From CAYWHE01 sp964458125 (GTDB lineage Bacteria > Bacteroidota > Bacteroidia > AKYH767-A > OLB10), in contig CAYWHE010000043.1 of NCBI GenBank assembly GCA_964458125.1, positions 1 to 22,923 on the forward strand: 22,923 bases of DNA, in the 5' to 3' direction. A program made the translations under genes and the position numbers. Below the pieces are notes generated by a model, which saw nothing but the letters and a program-made list of their open reading frames with translations, ran no database searches and was not told the DNA's origin. This document shows, one piece after another, positions 1 to 7,700 of this stretch (the stretch's first letter is position 1; every line of letters begins with the position of its first letter).

Positions 1-243
1 AGCCCAGGCATCCTGGTTGTAAGCCATGATGGTTTTTCCCGGTTCAGCACCCAGGCAGCGGCAGCGGCAATAGGAATTTGCTTCGCTGTCTGCAAGGTGA
101 ATGATGATTTCATGGATGCTCCATTTCCGGTCAGAGGGTTTATAAGTCCACATGGATTCCGGAAACTCTTTCAGGGCATTCTGTAATAATGTATACGCAT
201 CTTTATACCGGAGCAGTTGCCTGTTCCTTTCCAATTTATTCAT
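1..243 (-). CDS. DinB-like superfamily protein, 5' part only (cut by window edge)
   Basis: Reading leftward from an ATG at 243-241, the frame is open for 81 codons to the window edge, so only the N-terminal half is here. Around residues 41-54 the protein reads WSIHEIIIHLADSE. This is the typical first-helix metal-site segment of DinB/YfiT-like four-helix-bundle proteins, where the histidine of the HLxDxE stretch is a metal ligand. The preceding segment, with a PxxxWxYKPSxxKWS-like pattern, also fits the family. DinB-like proteins are diverse (thiol transferases, putative metal-dependent hydrolases), so the substrate cannot be named. No Shine-Dalgarno sequence is seen upstream, which is normal for Bacteroidota; a promoter candidate lies just ahead. 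It is co-directional with the 536-5272 gene but 292 bp downstream of it, so probably a separate transcript. The family call is good and the exact function is unknown. Confidence 0.75.
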   Translation of the reverse strand, partial: MNKLERNRQLLRYKDAYTLLQNALKEFPESMWTYKPSDRKWSIHEIIIHLADSEANSYCRCRCLGAEPGKTIMAYNQDAWA

Positions 244-264
244 CGAACGGAATAAAAAAGGAGG

Positions 265-295
265 CAAAAATATGTTTTTCCGGTGAAAGAACAGA
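265..295 (-). promoter_or_regulatory. Candidate Bacteroidota promoter for the DinB-like gene
   Basis: On the minus strand TATTTTTG (272-265) matches the Bacteroidota -7 consensus TAnnTTTG exactly. It is preceded, after a 19-nt spacer, by TCTG (295-292), three of four bases of the -33 TTTG box. The predicted start of transcription would be about 15 nt before the ATG at 243. Seen by eye only. Confidence 0.45.
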
Positions 296-398
296 AGTGA
301 AGGTGGATCCGGGAGGCGTTAAGGCTTCAGGATAGTTATGTTTCTTTTTAAAAGACAGGTTAATTAATCCATAATCCCGGTGGCTTTTTCATAGCGGG

Positions 399-428
399 AA
401 AAAAAATACTTCCGTCCGGGTTTCGGAA
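399..428 (-). terminator. Possible terminator downstream of the 1578-aa gene
   Basis: On the minus strand a 5-bp stem TTCCG/CGGAA with a 9-nt loop (428-410) is followed after a few bases by a run of eight T (406-399). It lies about 110 bp beyond the stop of the 536-5272 gene and before the promoter of the DinB-like gene. The stem is short, so this is weak. Confidence 0.35.
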
Positions 429-535
429 AACCAACCGGGGAATAATCAGGAGCCGTTACCGGGTTAAATGATTGCAGGAAGAACGCTCCGGCACTTTTAA
501 GCGGAGTTGTTCCAGCTGAAGAAACTAAAACCGGT

Positions 536-3500
536 TTATTGCAATACCAGCCGTTTTACCAGACGGTTGCCTTTGCCTGTCAACTCAAGCAGGTAAATTC
601 CTTTTGGAAGCCCGCTGAAATTATAGTCATATCGGTTCATCCTGCCGGGTATTCCGGTTACCTGGTCCTTAAAAACCTTGTTTCCAAGAAGATCATACAG
701 ATTCAGGTTCAGGTTCCTGTTTTGAAAATGGCCAAACTCCAGCGTGACCAGTCCCAATGATGGATTCGGAAAAACGGCTAAATGAGCCTGAGAGTCACCG
801 GAAACGTCAGCCAGGCGGGGCCCAGGCTGGGTGATGGTAATCACAGCCGTTTTGGTGCATCCTTTGGAGTCCGTTACCTTTACCGAGTAAACACCGGCTG
901 TCAGGTTGTTCACCGAGGAGGAATTATTCGGTGGAGGTATATTCCATTTATAGGAATAATTGGGCGTTCCCCCGCTAACAGAAACACTGGCTGATCCGTC
1001 GTTTCCTCCGTTCGTGGTAACATTGGAGAAGGAAGTGGTCAGCACCAGCTGGGATGGCTGGGTGATAACAAGGGTTACAGTCTTCGAACAGCCCCCGGCA
1101 TCAGTTACCTGGCACTGGTAGGTTCCTGCCGTGATGTTGTTCAGGCTGGATGTGGTGGCAACCGGAACCGTATTCCACAAATAGGTGTAAGGAGCCACGC
1201 CACCAAGGACAAAGATACTGGCCTTGCCGGTATTACCGCCCCAGCACCTCACATTTGTTTTATTCGTGAACAGCTGCATGTACAGGAAGGGTTCCGTCAC
1301 CTGGAAGGATGATTTTTTAGTGCAACCGTGCGAATCAGTAACGGTAACAATATATGTTTTTGCTTTCAGGCCGGAGATATCTTCCAAAGTCACACCGGTA
1401 TTCCACTGATAGGAATAAGGAGGGGTTCCTCCTCCGGCCGTCAAATTGATGGCTCCTGAAGCATCACCTTTGCACTTCAGATTGGTGATGGAGGCGCTGG
1501 TTGAAACCGCTATGGGTTGTGAAATGAGTACCGGATGGCTAATCTGACAGCCATTGCCATCAGAAACTGTCACGTTATAATTTCCTGCCGGCAGGTTATC
1601 CGCTTCAGCTGTTGTTTTCACCGGTATGGTGTTCCATTCGTACTGATAACCCGAGACCCCTCCTGACGCCATTACACTGGCCGTCCCATTACTGCCTCCA
1701 AAACAGCTCACATCGGTGCTGGATGAGATGACGGTGATGGCAATTGGTTCGGTAAGTGTTACAGAGGAGGTTGATGTGCAGAATCCGTTACTGACGGTCA
1801 CCGTATAACTGCCTGCTAAAAGACTTGCCAGGTCTTCCGTAGTGGCCCCGTTACTCCAGAGATAAGAGAATGGTCCGGCACCGCTGAGTACAATAAGGTC
1901 CACGGAGCCGTTATTTCCGCCTGCACAGCTGATGTTGTACCCGCCGTTCAGCACGGGTACTGTTAACTGCAGGTCGATGGTTAAGGGTATTACCGTTGCG
2001 TCAGCAGCGATCGTACATCCGTGCTGATCGGTCACCGTAACGGTATAGATTCCGGCAGACAAGCCGGATATGGAGGAAACGGTTTCCCCGTTACTCCAGA
2101 GATAACTGTATGGAAAAACACCGCCGGAAACAATAACGTTTGCTGTACCGTCTGGTAACGCGCCGCAACTGGAAGGAGTGGAGGAAGTATTCAATGTCAG
2201 TGCTGCAGGTTCTGTGATCGCCGTTGTCAGAACATCCGAGCAGCCTGCGGCATCACTGATGGTAACGGTATAGGTGCCCATGGCCAGGTTATTCAGTACG
2301 GACAGAGTTGATCCGTTGCTCCACAGGTAGCTGACCAGACCGCTTCCTCCCGATACTGTTGTATTCACGGCACCATCGCTTCCCCCGTTACAGGTTACAT
2401 TGGAAAAGGACAAGGAAGTGACCAGATCAGGATAAACCGTCACGCTCACCTGGTCGGTTGCCTGGCATCCTTTGTCATCGCTGACCTGGTAAAAAAGTTC
2501 AAAAACCCCAACAGATGAACCCGTAAAGACGGGCTGCTGGTTGTTCGTGTCGGATAAGTCAGTATTTTCTCCGCTCCATAAATGGGAAGTATAAATGCCT
2601 GATCCGCCGGTTGGATTTCCGGATAAAACGAGATTATTGCCCAGGCACAGTTCAGCCGGAACCGGGATGATATTGGCCGCAAGGGTAGACGAAACCGTAA
2701 CGATTGACGTACAGGACGACTGGTTGCCATTTACGTCCGTTATGGTTAAGGTAATCGTGTTATCGCCGGTATGCTGGCAGAAAAGGGTGTCGGCTGAAAG
2801 GGTACGGCTGGCAATACCGCAATTGTCAGTGCTTCCGGCGTCAATCATCAAGGGGTCCAAAACAATAAATCCGCCGGAATCAAGCACCACGCTGATATTC
2901 TGGCAGGCAGCAACGGGGGCCTGGTTATCGATGACGGTCACGGTAAAACTGCACGTGACGCTGTTGCCTGAAGGATCTGTTGCAGTATAGGAATTCAAAG
3001 TGCTTCCCACAGGAAAGAGGACTCCGCTTGACAGTCCGGTCGTCTGATTCAGGGTGGCCGAACAGTTATCCGAAGCGCTGACGTTATAAACGAAAACAGC
3101 TCCGCATTGTCCGGGGTCGTTGGTCAGTACCGTATCAGGCATGGAACTGATCAGCGGAAGGCTGGTATCCGATACGATGACCTGGAAGCTGCAGGTGCTG
3201 ATGTTTCCGGCCGAATCGGATGCCTGAAAGGAATTGATCGTAGTGCCAATCGGGAACACGGATCCGGAAGGCAACCCTGTTAGCTGAATGATGCCGGCCG
3301 CGGAACAGTTTTCAGTGACTGCAGGCATGGTATAAGTGACTACAGCGCCACAGGTACCCGGGTCGTTTGTGGCTTGTATGTCGGAAGAACAAGTTAATAC
3401 CGGCGGTTCCGTATCTTCCACTGTAACAACAAATGTACAGGTGGTGGTGTTTCCTGCCGAATCGGTGGCTACAAACGTATTAACCGTTTCTCCTGGCGGG

Positions 3501-5272
3501 AAAACTGATCCGGGTGGAAGCCCTGTTGTCTGAACTGTATGAACACCCGGGCAGTTATCGGTACCATCCGGCAATACATACGTCACAACCGCAGAACATG
3601 CTCCCGGAGGCGCACTAACGGAAATATTCAGCGGGCAATTGAGTGATGGAGGTGTGGTATCCATCAAGGTAATGATGGTAAAAACTGTTGAGGCACTGCA
3701 GGCATGCTGGTCCGTAACAGTCAGCGTATAGGTTCCGGGAGCAAGTTGGCTGAGATCTTCGCCCGTATTTCCGTTTGACCACAGGTAATTATAGGGATTT
3801 GTACCGCCAGTCACCGATACCTGGATAGCGCCATCGGTATATCCCTGGCAACTGATGTCATTGGTAATGCCCGATATCAGGAGCGGGGCCGGACTCATAA
3901 CTTCAATGCAGGCTGAATCAGATGCGCATACCAGGTTGCTCTGTCCGGCAATGGAATCTGAAATAACCAGGCAGTAAGTTCCGGCACCTGCATTTTTCAG
4001 GGTATCTGTGCTTTCAGAACTGATGGTGTCCTTTACAACCTGCCCGTTGTGATACCATTTGTATCGAAAAGGCAAGGTGCCGAGAAAGGCCTCTGCATAT
4101 ACGTTTGCATTGGTTTGTCCGTTGCAGGAGAGGGTGTCTGCACTCAAAATGGCTACAGGAGCATCTACATAAAAAATGTTTGGAATGTCCGAAGTCGCGA
4201 AACAGGAACCGGAAGCAGCGGGCAGCGTGACGGATACATTGTAAATTCCGGGGCCGTTAACCAGGAAGGTATTGCTGGTGGATGGACCAAAGCCGAAATC
4301 GAATAGCGTTCCCGGAGGATAACCTCCGGAATATGCCCCAGTGTCAATTGCTGTTATGGTAAACACGGTTCCTGTACAAACCAATGTATCGAATGGAATC
4401 ACTTTTGGCCTGGGAAGACTGTTTAAAGACACGGTTAATGTGTTCGACAATACCGTTACTGGAGAAGCACAATTTGCATTCGAGGTCAGTTCGCATTGAA
4501 CCTGATCGCCATTCGCCAGCGATGCCGAGGAAAACAAACTGCTGTTTGTTCCGACATTCACCCCGTTTACTTTCCATTGAAAATCGGGAGCGCCACCGCC
4601 ATTAACGGGAGTGGCCGTATAGGTAAGAAGAGATCCTTCACAACCGCCCCCACCGGTGGACGTGATACCGATGGAAGGGGTCACCTGGTTAAAAATGGGT
4701 CTGTTTCCTGCAGGATTATTGGGTGAAGGCGTTTTATTGCCTGCACCTCCGCCATTTATTAATCCTGCACTTCCGATCACCAGACCATTGGTCGGAACAA
4801 ATGCATCAACAGAATTCCCGGAACAGGGTGCACCGGACGCAATGGTGAAGGTCAGGAACAGGTACCGGGAATTGTTGCCGATGGCGCTGCTGTTAACGGT
4901 AAAGGTGATTGTTCCGGTTGGATTGTTAATCGTGGCGCCCACCTGAGTGGCGGAGCCAAAGTTGTTGGTTGAGCTCATCCAAAGTTTTGCGGCTGTGACA
5001 TCTGCATTATTGGTGTTGCTCATGGTAAAGGCACAGGAGTTTATCTTCCAGTCCTGCAAAATGCCGGAACTGCTTCCGTTAACCGTTACCACCACCACCT
5101 GCTGATCACTTGCACCCGGTGCAACATTTCCGGTAACCTGGGCAACGCTGGATGATGAATAACTGGCGCTAAAGGAAGGCCTGGAAAGGCAGAGCAGGAG
5201 AAGCAACAAACTCAGCCGGCAAACAAACTGAATGATTTTGTACCGAAGGTCCGTATCGTAGGAATTGCGCAT
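536..5272 (-). CDS. T9SS-secreted SprB/HYR multidomain surface protein (1578 aa)
   Basis: This is a predicted secreted or surface-anchored protein, probably adhesive or structural; no catalytic domain is visible. Residues 1-36 form a signal peptide with a run of leucines and a cut near SFSA. Residues 42-168 resemble the N-terminal domain associated with BNR-repeat sialidases, with the ADVTAAKLW...FGSATQVG pattern. Residues 195-282 and 283-460 are Ig/PKD-like. One SprB-like repeat (465-533) precedes three HYR domains (539-782, each with a TDxxGN motif) and a divergent fourth (783-861). After another Ig-like domain (about 862-949) come seven SprB-like repeats (950-1485). The last 93 residues are a T9SS type A sorting domain: VFPNPS, YDLLGNKVF, then GIYLLEL. 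The ATG at 5272 fits the signal peptide and a promoter 48 bp upstream. The last five repeats are colinear with those of the giant protein at 7701-19109, its likely paralog. Ligand and role are unknown. Confidence 0.88.
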   Translation of the reverse strand: MRNSYDTDLRYKIIQFVCRLSLLLLLLCLSRPSFSASYSSSSVAQVTGNVAPGASDQQVVVVTVNGSSSGILQDWKINSCAFTMSNTNNADVTAAKLWMSSTNNFGSATQVGATINNPTGTITFTVNSSAIGNNSRYLFLTFTIASGAPCSGNSVDAFVPTNGLVIGSAGLINGGGAGNKTPSPNNPAGNRPIFNQVTPSIGITSTGGGGCEGSLLTYTATPVNGGGAPDFQWKVNGVNVGTNSSLFSSASLANGDQVQCELTSNANCASPVTVLSNTLTVSLNSLPRPKVIPFDTLVCTGTVFTITAIDTGAYSGGYPPGTLFDFGFGPSTSNTFLVNGPGIYNVSVTLPAASGSCFATSDIPNIFYVDAPVAILSADTLSCNGQTNANVYAEAFLGTLPFRYKWYHNGQVVKDTISSESTDTLKNAGAGTYCLVISDSIAGQSNLVCASDSACIEVMSPAPLLISGITNDISCQGYTDGAIQVSVTGGTNPYNYLWSNGNTGEDLSQLAPGTYTLTVTDQHACSASTVFTIITLMDTTPPSLNCPLNISVSAPPGACSAVVTYVLPDGTDNCPGVHTVQTTGLPPGSVFPPGETVNTFVATDSAGNTTTCTFVVTVEDTEPPVLTCSSDIQATNDPGTCGAVVTYTMPAVTENCSAAGIIQLTGLPSGSVFPIGTTINSFQASDSAGNISTCSFQVIVSDTSLPLISSMPDTVLTNDPGQCGAVFVYNVSASDNCSATLNQTTGLSSGVLFPVGSTLNSYTATDPSGNSVTCSFTVTVIDNQAPVAACQNISVVLDSGGFIVLDPLMIDAGSTDNCGIASRTLSADTLFCQHTGDNTITLTITDVNGNQSSCTSIVTVSSTLAANIIPVPAELCLGNNLVLSGNPTGGSGIYTSHLWSGENTDLSDTNNQQPVFTGSSVGVFELFYQVSDDKGCQATDQVSVTVYPDLVTSLSFSNVTCNGGSDGAVNTTVSGGSGLVSYLWSNGSTLSVLNNLAMGTYTVTISDAAGCSDVLTTAITEPAALTLNTSSTPSSCGALPDGTANVIVSGGVFPYSYLWSNGETVSSISGLSAGIYTVTVTDQHGCTIAADATVIPLTIDLQLTVPVLNGGYNISCAGGNNGSVDLIVLSGAGPFSYLWSNGATTEDLASLLAGSYTVTVSNGFCTSTSSVTLTEPIAITVISSSTDVSCFGGSNGTASVMASGGVSGYQYEWNTIPVKTTAEADNLPAGNYNVTVSDGNGCQISHPVLISQPIAVSTSASITNLKCKGDASGAINLTAGGGTPPYSYQWNTGVTLEDISGLKAKTYIVTVTDSHGCTKKSSFQVTEPFLYMQLFTNKTNVRCWGGNTGKASIFVLGGVAPYTYLWNTVPVATTSSLNNITAGTYQCQVTDAGGCSKTVTLVITQPSQLVLTTSFSNVTTNGGNDGSASVSVSGGTPNYSYKWNIPPPNNSSSVNNLTAGVYSVKVTDSKGCTKTAVITITQPGPRLADVSGDSQAHLAVFPNPSLGLVTLEFGHFQNRNLNLNLYDLLGNKVFKDQVTGIPGRMNRYDYNFSGLPKGIYLLELTGKGNRLVKRLVLQ
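818..2425 (-). repeat. Seven consecutive SprB-like repeats in the 1578-aa protein
   Basis: Seven diverged repeats of 75-78 codons each, residues 950-1485. The shared pattern is a cysteine followed by xGGxxG, then VSGGxxPYxYxW, a WSNG or WNTxPV turn, LxAGxYTVTVTD, GC, and a closing [EQ]P. From the N-terminal end the units map to 2425-2201, 2200-1973, 1972-1739, 1738-1508, 1507-1283, 1282-1049 and 1048-818. An eighth repeat (residues about 465-533) stands alone ahead of the HYR domains. Divergence is high enough that the DNA is not a simple satellite. Confidence 0.88.
2927..3658 (-). repeat. Three tandem HYR domains in the 1578-aa protein
   Basis: Residues 539-782 hold three copies of about 81 residues. 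Each has a start like DTTPPSLNCP, an internal CxAVVxY strand, DNC or ENC, a TTGLPxGSVFPxG stretch, TATDSAGN and CxFxVxV. This is the classical hyalin (HYR) pattern, an Ig-like fold found in extracellular adhesive proteins. A fourth, more divergent copy follows at residues 783-861. Confidence 0.85.
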
Positions 5273-5708
5273 GGAAATGGAGTTAAAGGGAATACTACTG
5301 GGCTTTTATATAGGCAGTTCAATTTTATTCCTGCATAATTTATGACAAAAATGTGCGAACTCCTTGATTTATTTGGCCTACAGCTGGATTTGACGGGTTA
5401 AACACCGGCCGGGAAAATGTTTCGGTTGGACCGGTTAAACTGCAGGGAAAAAAGGGGAAATGGTTGGGGCAGAACCGAATCCAGTGAATTTATTGTTTCG
5501 GCCCTGCGTCCGGTATCCTTGAATTGGGTATATTTGATCTGAAAGGAGTTCCTGTATGCATGAAATCCGTTTTAATGTAAATGATGAGGCCGGAATGGAA
5601 GGGGTTGCCGGTTCCCACATTGCCGAGTTGAATTTTCTTTGTCAGGACACGATTGATCTTTCCGGAAACAAACAAATGTCTCCATTGTCCGTATAAAAAA
5701 ACAGAGCT
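5273..5708. other. Divergent intergenic region between two T9SS substrates
   Basis: This 436-bp gap separates the minus-strand 1578-aa gene from the plus-strand hydrolase gene. The left end holds the minus promoter candidate at 5320-5351. On the plus strand TATATTTG at 5529-5536 matches the -7 consensus TAnnTTTG exactly, but I find no TTTG at 17-23 nt upstream, so it is only a weak candidate promoter for the hydrolase. A 46-codon frame at 5556-5696, preceded by AAGGAG, is too short and featureless to call a gene. Nothing else recognisable. Confidence 0.5.
5320..5351 (-). promoter_or_regulatory. Candidate Bacteroidota promoter for the 1578-aa gene
   Basis: On the minus strand TTTTTG (5351-5346) lies 18 nt from TAAAATTG (5327-5320), seven of eight bases of TAnnTTTG. 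Spacing and position, about 48 bp before the ATG, suit a vegetative Bacteroidota promoter and a 5' leader of roughly 40 nt. Confidence 0.5.
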
Positions 5709-7505
5709 ATGAAAAAGACAATTCTTATTTTGTCGCTGGTAACTGGTTTTATCCGTTTACCCGCCCAGTCCTTTAATCCTTTGCTGGCAAACATGCTGCA
5801 GGATACACTGAATTTTTATGTATCCGCTATCCCCAACATCAAGGGCATGTCGGCAAGCGTGTATCTTCCGGGGCAGGGCATGTGGCAGGGTGTGGCAGGG
5901 ATTTCTCATGCCGGAAGCCCGATCACATCCGATATGAAGTTTGGGGTTGCCAGCAATACCAAATTGTTCGTTTCGGCAGTGATTCTGAAACTGGCGGAAA
6001 ACAATGCGCTTGACCTTGATGATTCACTGTACAAATGGCTGCCGGCATATCCCAATATCAATTCAAATATTACCCTGCGACAATTGCTGAATCACACCAG
6101 TGGAATTTCAGATCCCCTCTTTGTAGCTCCGTATATGGATACAGTTAAAAATAATTCCAACCGTGTTTTTACACCAGCAGAAGTGCTTGGATGGGTTGCT
6201 GCACCATACTTTCCCGCAGGCACAAACTGGGGATATTCTAATGTCAATTATATACTGGCCGGTCTGATTGCAGAAGCGGCAACAGGATTTACCATTTCCC
6301 GGCTGATACGGGACAGCATCCTGACACCGTTAAATCTGGACAGTACTTTTTTTGATGTGGAGGAACCTTCATCAGGCGTGATTTCACACCGTTGGTGGAA
6401 TGGTGTCGATTATCATGATACATCCAGGGTTGGCCTGAATTCTGCTGGCGGATGCGCCGGATCCCTGTTTTCGACTTCAGGTGAAATGGCACGGTGGTAT
6501 AACGCCTTATTCGGCGGCCAGGTCATCAGCTCATCCTCCATGAATGAACTGACAAATTTTGTGTCCACATCAAACCCGGCCATGAACTATGGACTTGGGT
6601 TGTCAAGAGAAACCACCCTTGGTAAAACTTATTGGGGTCATGGAGGATCTACCTGGGGATACCGGAGTAAAATGATTTATGACACCTGTATGAATGCAGT
6701 GGTTTGCGGACTTTCGAACTCCTTTCCATCCGGAATGGAGGGGGTTACGTTTTTGCTTTACCAGGTGCTTCTTAATCATTTACCGGCCTGTGCAGGTTCC
6801 ATTAATGGGCCAGGTGCTGTATGCCAGGGTCAGGATTCGGTATTCTATAGCGTGCCCGTTATCTCAAACGCTACCTCCTATCAATGGATCCTTCCGGCAG
6901 GCGCCAGCGGATCAAGCAATTCAAACAGTATTTATGTAAACTACAGTGATACAGCGGTCTCCGGAAATATTGCCGTAAACGGAGTAAATAGTTATGGCGG
7001 CGGAGGTCAGTCTCAATGGCAGGTAACCGTTAACCAGAAACCGTCCCCGGCATTTATCAGCCAGAATTTGAACAGCCTGCACTCCAGTGCTTCTTCCGGA
7101 AATCAATGGTTCAATTCCGGTGCAATCATTAACGGTGCGAACAATCCGGCTTATATTGTAACGGTGCCAGGTAAATATTATGTGATGGTTACGCTTTCAG
7201 GCTGTACCTCCGACACTTCCAACAATATTGTCATGCAACTTACGAATACCGGGCAAACGGAAAACGATACGCCCATTAAGGTATTTCCGAACCCGGCTAT
7301 GGACGAAATAACTTTTGAGCCTTCGGAAGGACAAAAAAAGATTCGGATAGAAATTTTAAATTCATCCGGACAATTGGTTCATCAAAGAGTGGTGAAAAAC
7401 AGGACGACCATTCACATTCAGTCATACGCTCCAGGAAATTATTTTATCAAATGCGAAAACGGGAAAATATTCCGGTTCAATAAAACGGGCCACACCACCA
7501 GGTAA
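5709..7505 (+). CDS. Secreted class C beta-lactamase-like serine hydrolase with T9SS sorting domain (598 aa)
   Basis: This is a predicted extracellular serine hydrolase of the beta-lactamase / DD-peptidase / esterase superfamily. Residues 1-20 form a signal peptide. The catalytic domain spans about 28-357 with all three motifs: SxxK at S82-NT-K85 (SNTKLF), Y-x-N at Y176-S-N178, and H-G-G at 311-313. LRQLLNHTSG at 123-132 is also characteristic of the family. A PKD-like domain (about 361-442) and an Ig-like linker (about 443-512) follow. The last 78 residues are a T9SS type A sorting domain (KVFPNPA, then YAPGNYFIK). True beta-lactamases and penicillin-binding proteins lack such a tail, so it is more likely a surface or secreted peptidase or esterase; the substrate cannot be told. 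The start is the only ATG giving a proper signal peptide; the leader before it is A-rich with no Shine-Dalgarno. It is convergent with the giant repeat gene. Confidence 0.88.
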   Translation: MKKTILILSLVTGFIRLPAQSFNPLLANMLQDTLNFYVSAIPNIKGMSASVYLPGQGMWQGVAGISHAGSPITSDMKFGVASNTKLFVSAVILKLAENNALDLDDSLYKWLPAYPNINSNITLRQLLNHTSGISDPLFVAPYMDTVKNNSNRVFTPAEVLGWVAAPYFPAGTNWGYSNVNYILAGLIAEAATGFTISRLIRDSILTPLNLDSTFFDVEEPSSGVISHRWWNGVDYHDTSRVGLNSAGGCAGSLFSTSGEMARWYNALFGGQVISSSSMNELTNFVSTSNPAMNYGLGLSRETTLGKTYWGHGGSTWGYRSKMIYDTCMNAVVCGLSNSFPSGMEGVTFLLYQVLLNHLPACAGSINGPGAVCQGQDSVFYSVPVISNATSYQWILPAGASGSSNSNSIYVNYSDTAVSGNIAVNGVNSYGGGGQSQWQVTVNQKPSPAFISQNLNSLHSSASSGNQWFNSGAIINGANNPAYIVTVPGKYYVMVTLSGCTSDTSNNIVMQLTNTGQTENDTPIKVFPNPAMDEITFEPSEGQKKIRIEILNSSGQLVHQRVVKNRTTIHIQSYAPGNYFIKCENGKIFRFNKTGHTTR

Positions 7506-7643
7506 AATAAGCCTGGTGAATGAAATGCAGCGGTTATCTTTTTAAGATGCCATCAAATCTATACAGGAAAATCGTATGCCATCCTGATCTTGATGGAGAG
7601 GCAGGGCGCACTCGAACGGCAAACGGAATGTTGTGCCGCAATT

Positions 7644-7686
7644 AAAAAAAACCGGCAGTTGTTGATTTACTGCCGGTTCTGTTTTT
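7644..7686. terminator. Bidirectional rho-independent terminator between convergent genes
   Basis: A perfect 10-bp stem AACCGGCAGT/ACTGCCGGTT (7650-7659 and 7669-7678) encloses a 9-nt loop. A T run follows on the plus strand (7682-7686). An A run precedes it (7644-7650) and becomes a T run on the minus strand. It sits 145 bp past the hydrolase stop and about 22 bp past the stop of the minus-strand giant gene, so it can end both transcripts. Confidence 0.85.
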
Positions 7687-7700
7687 AAGTTTTTAATTAT

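Noticed and set aside
5556..5696. A 46-codon plus-strand frame with an AAGGAG upstream, before the hydrolase gene
   Set aside because: Very short, no recognisable motif, and Shine-Dalgarno sequences carry little weight in Bacteroidota. The overlapping minus-strand frames at 5435-5675 are equally unconvincing.
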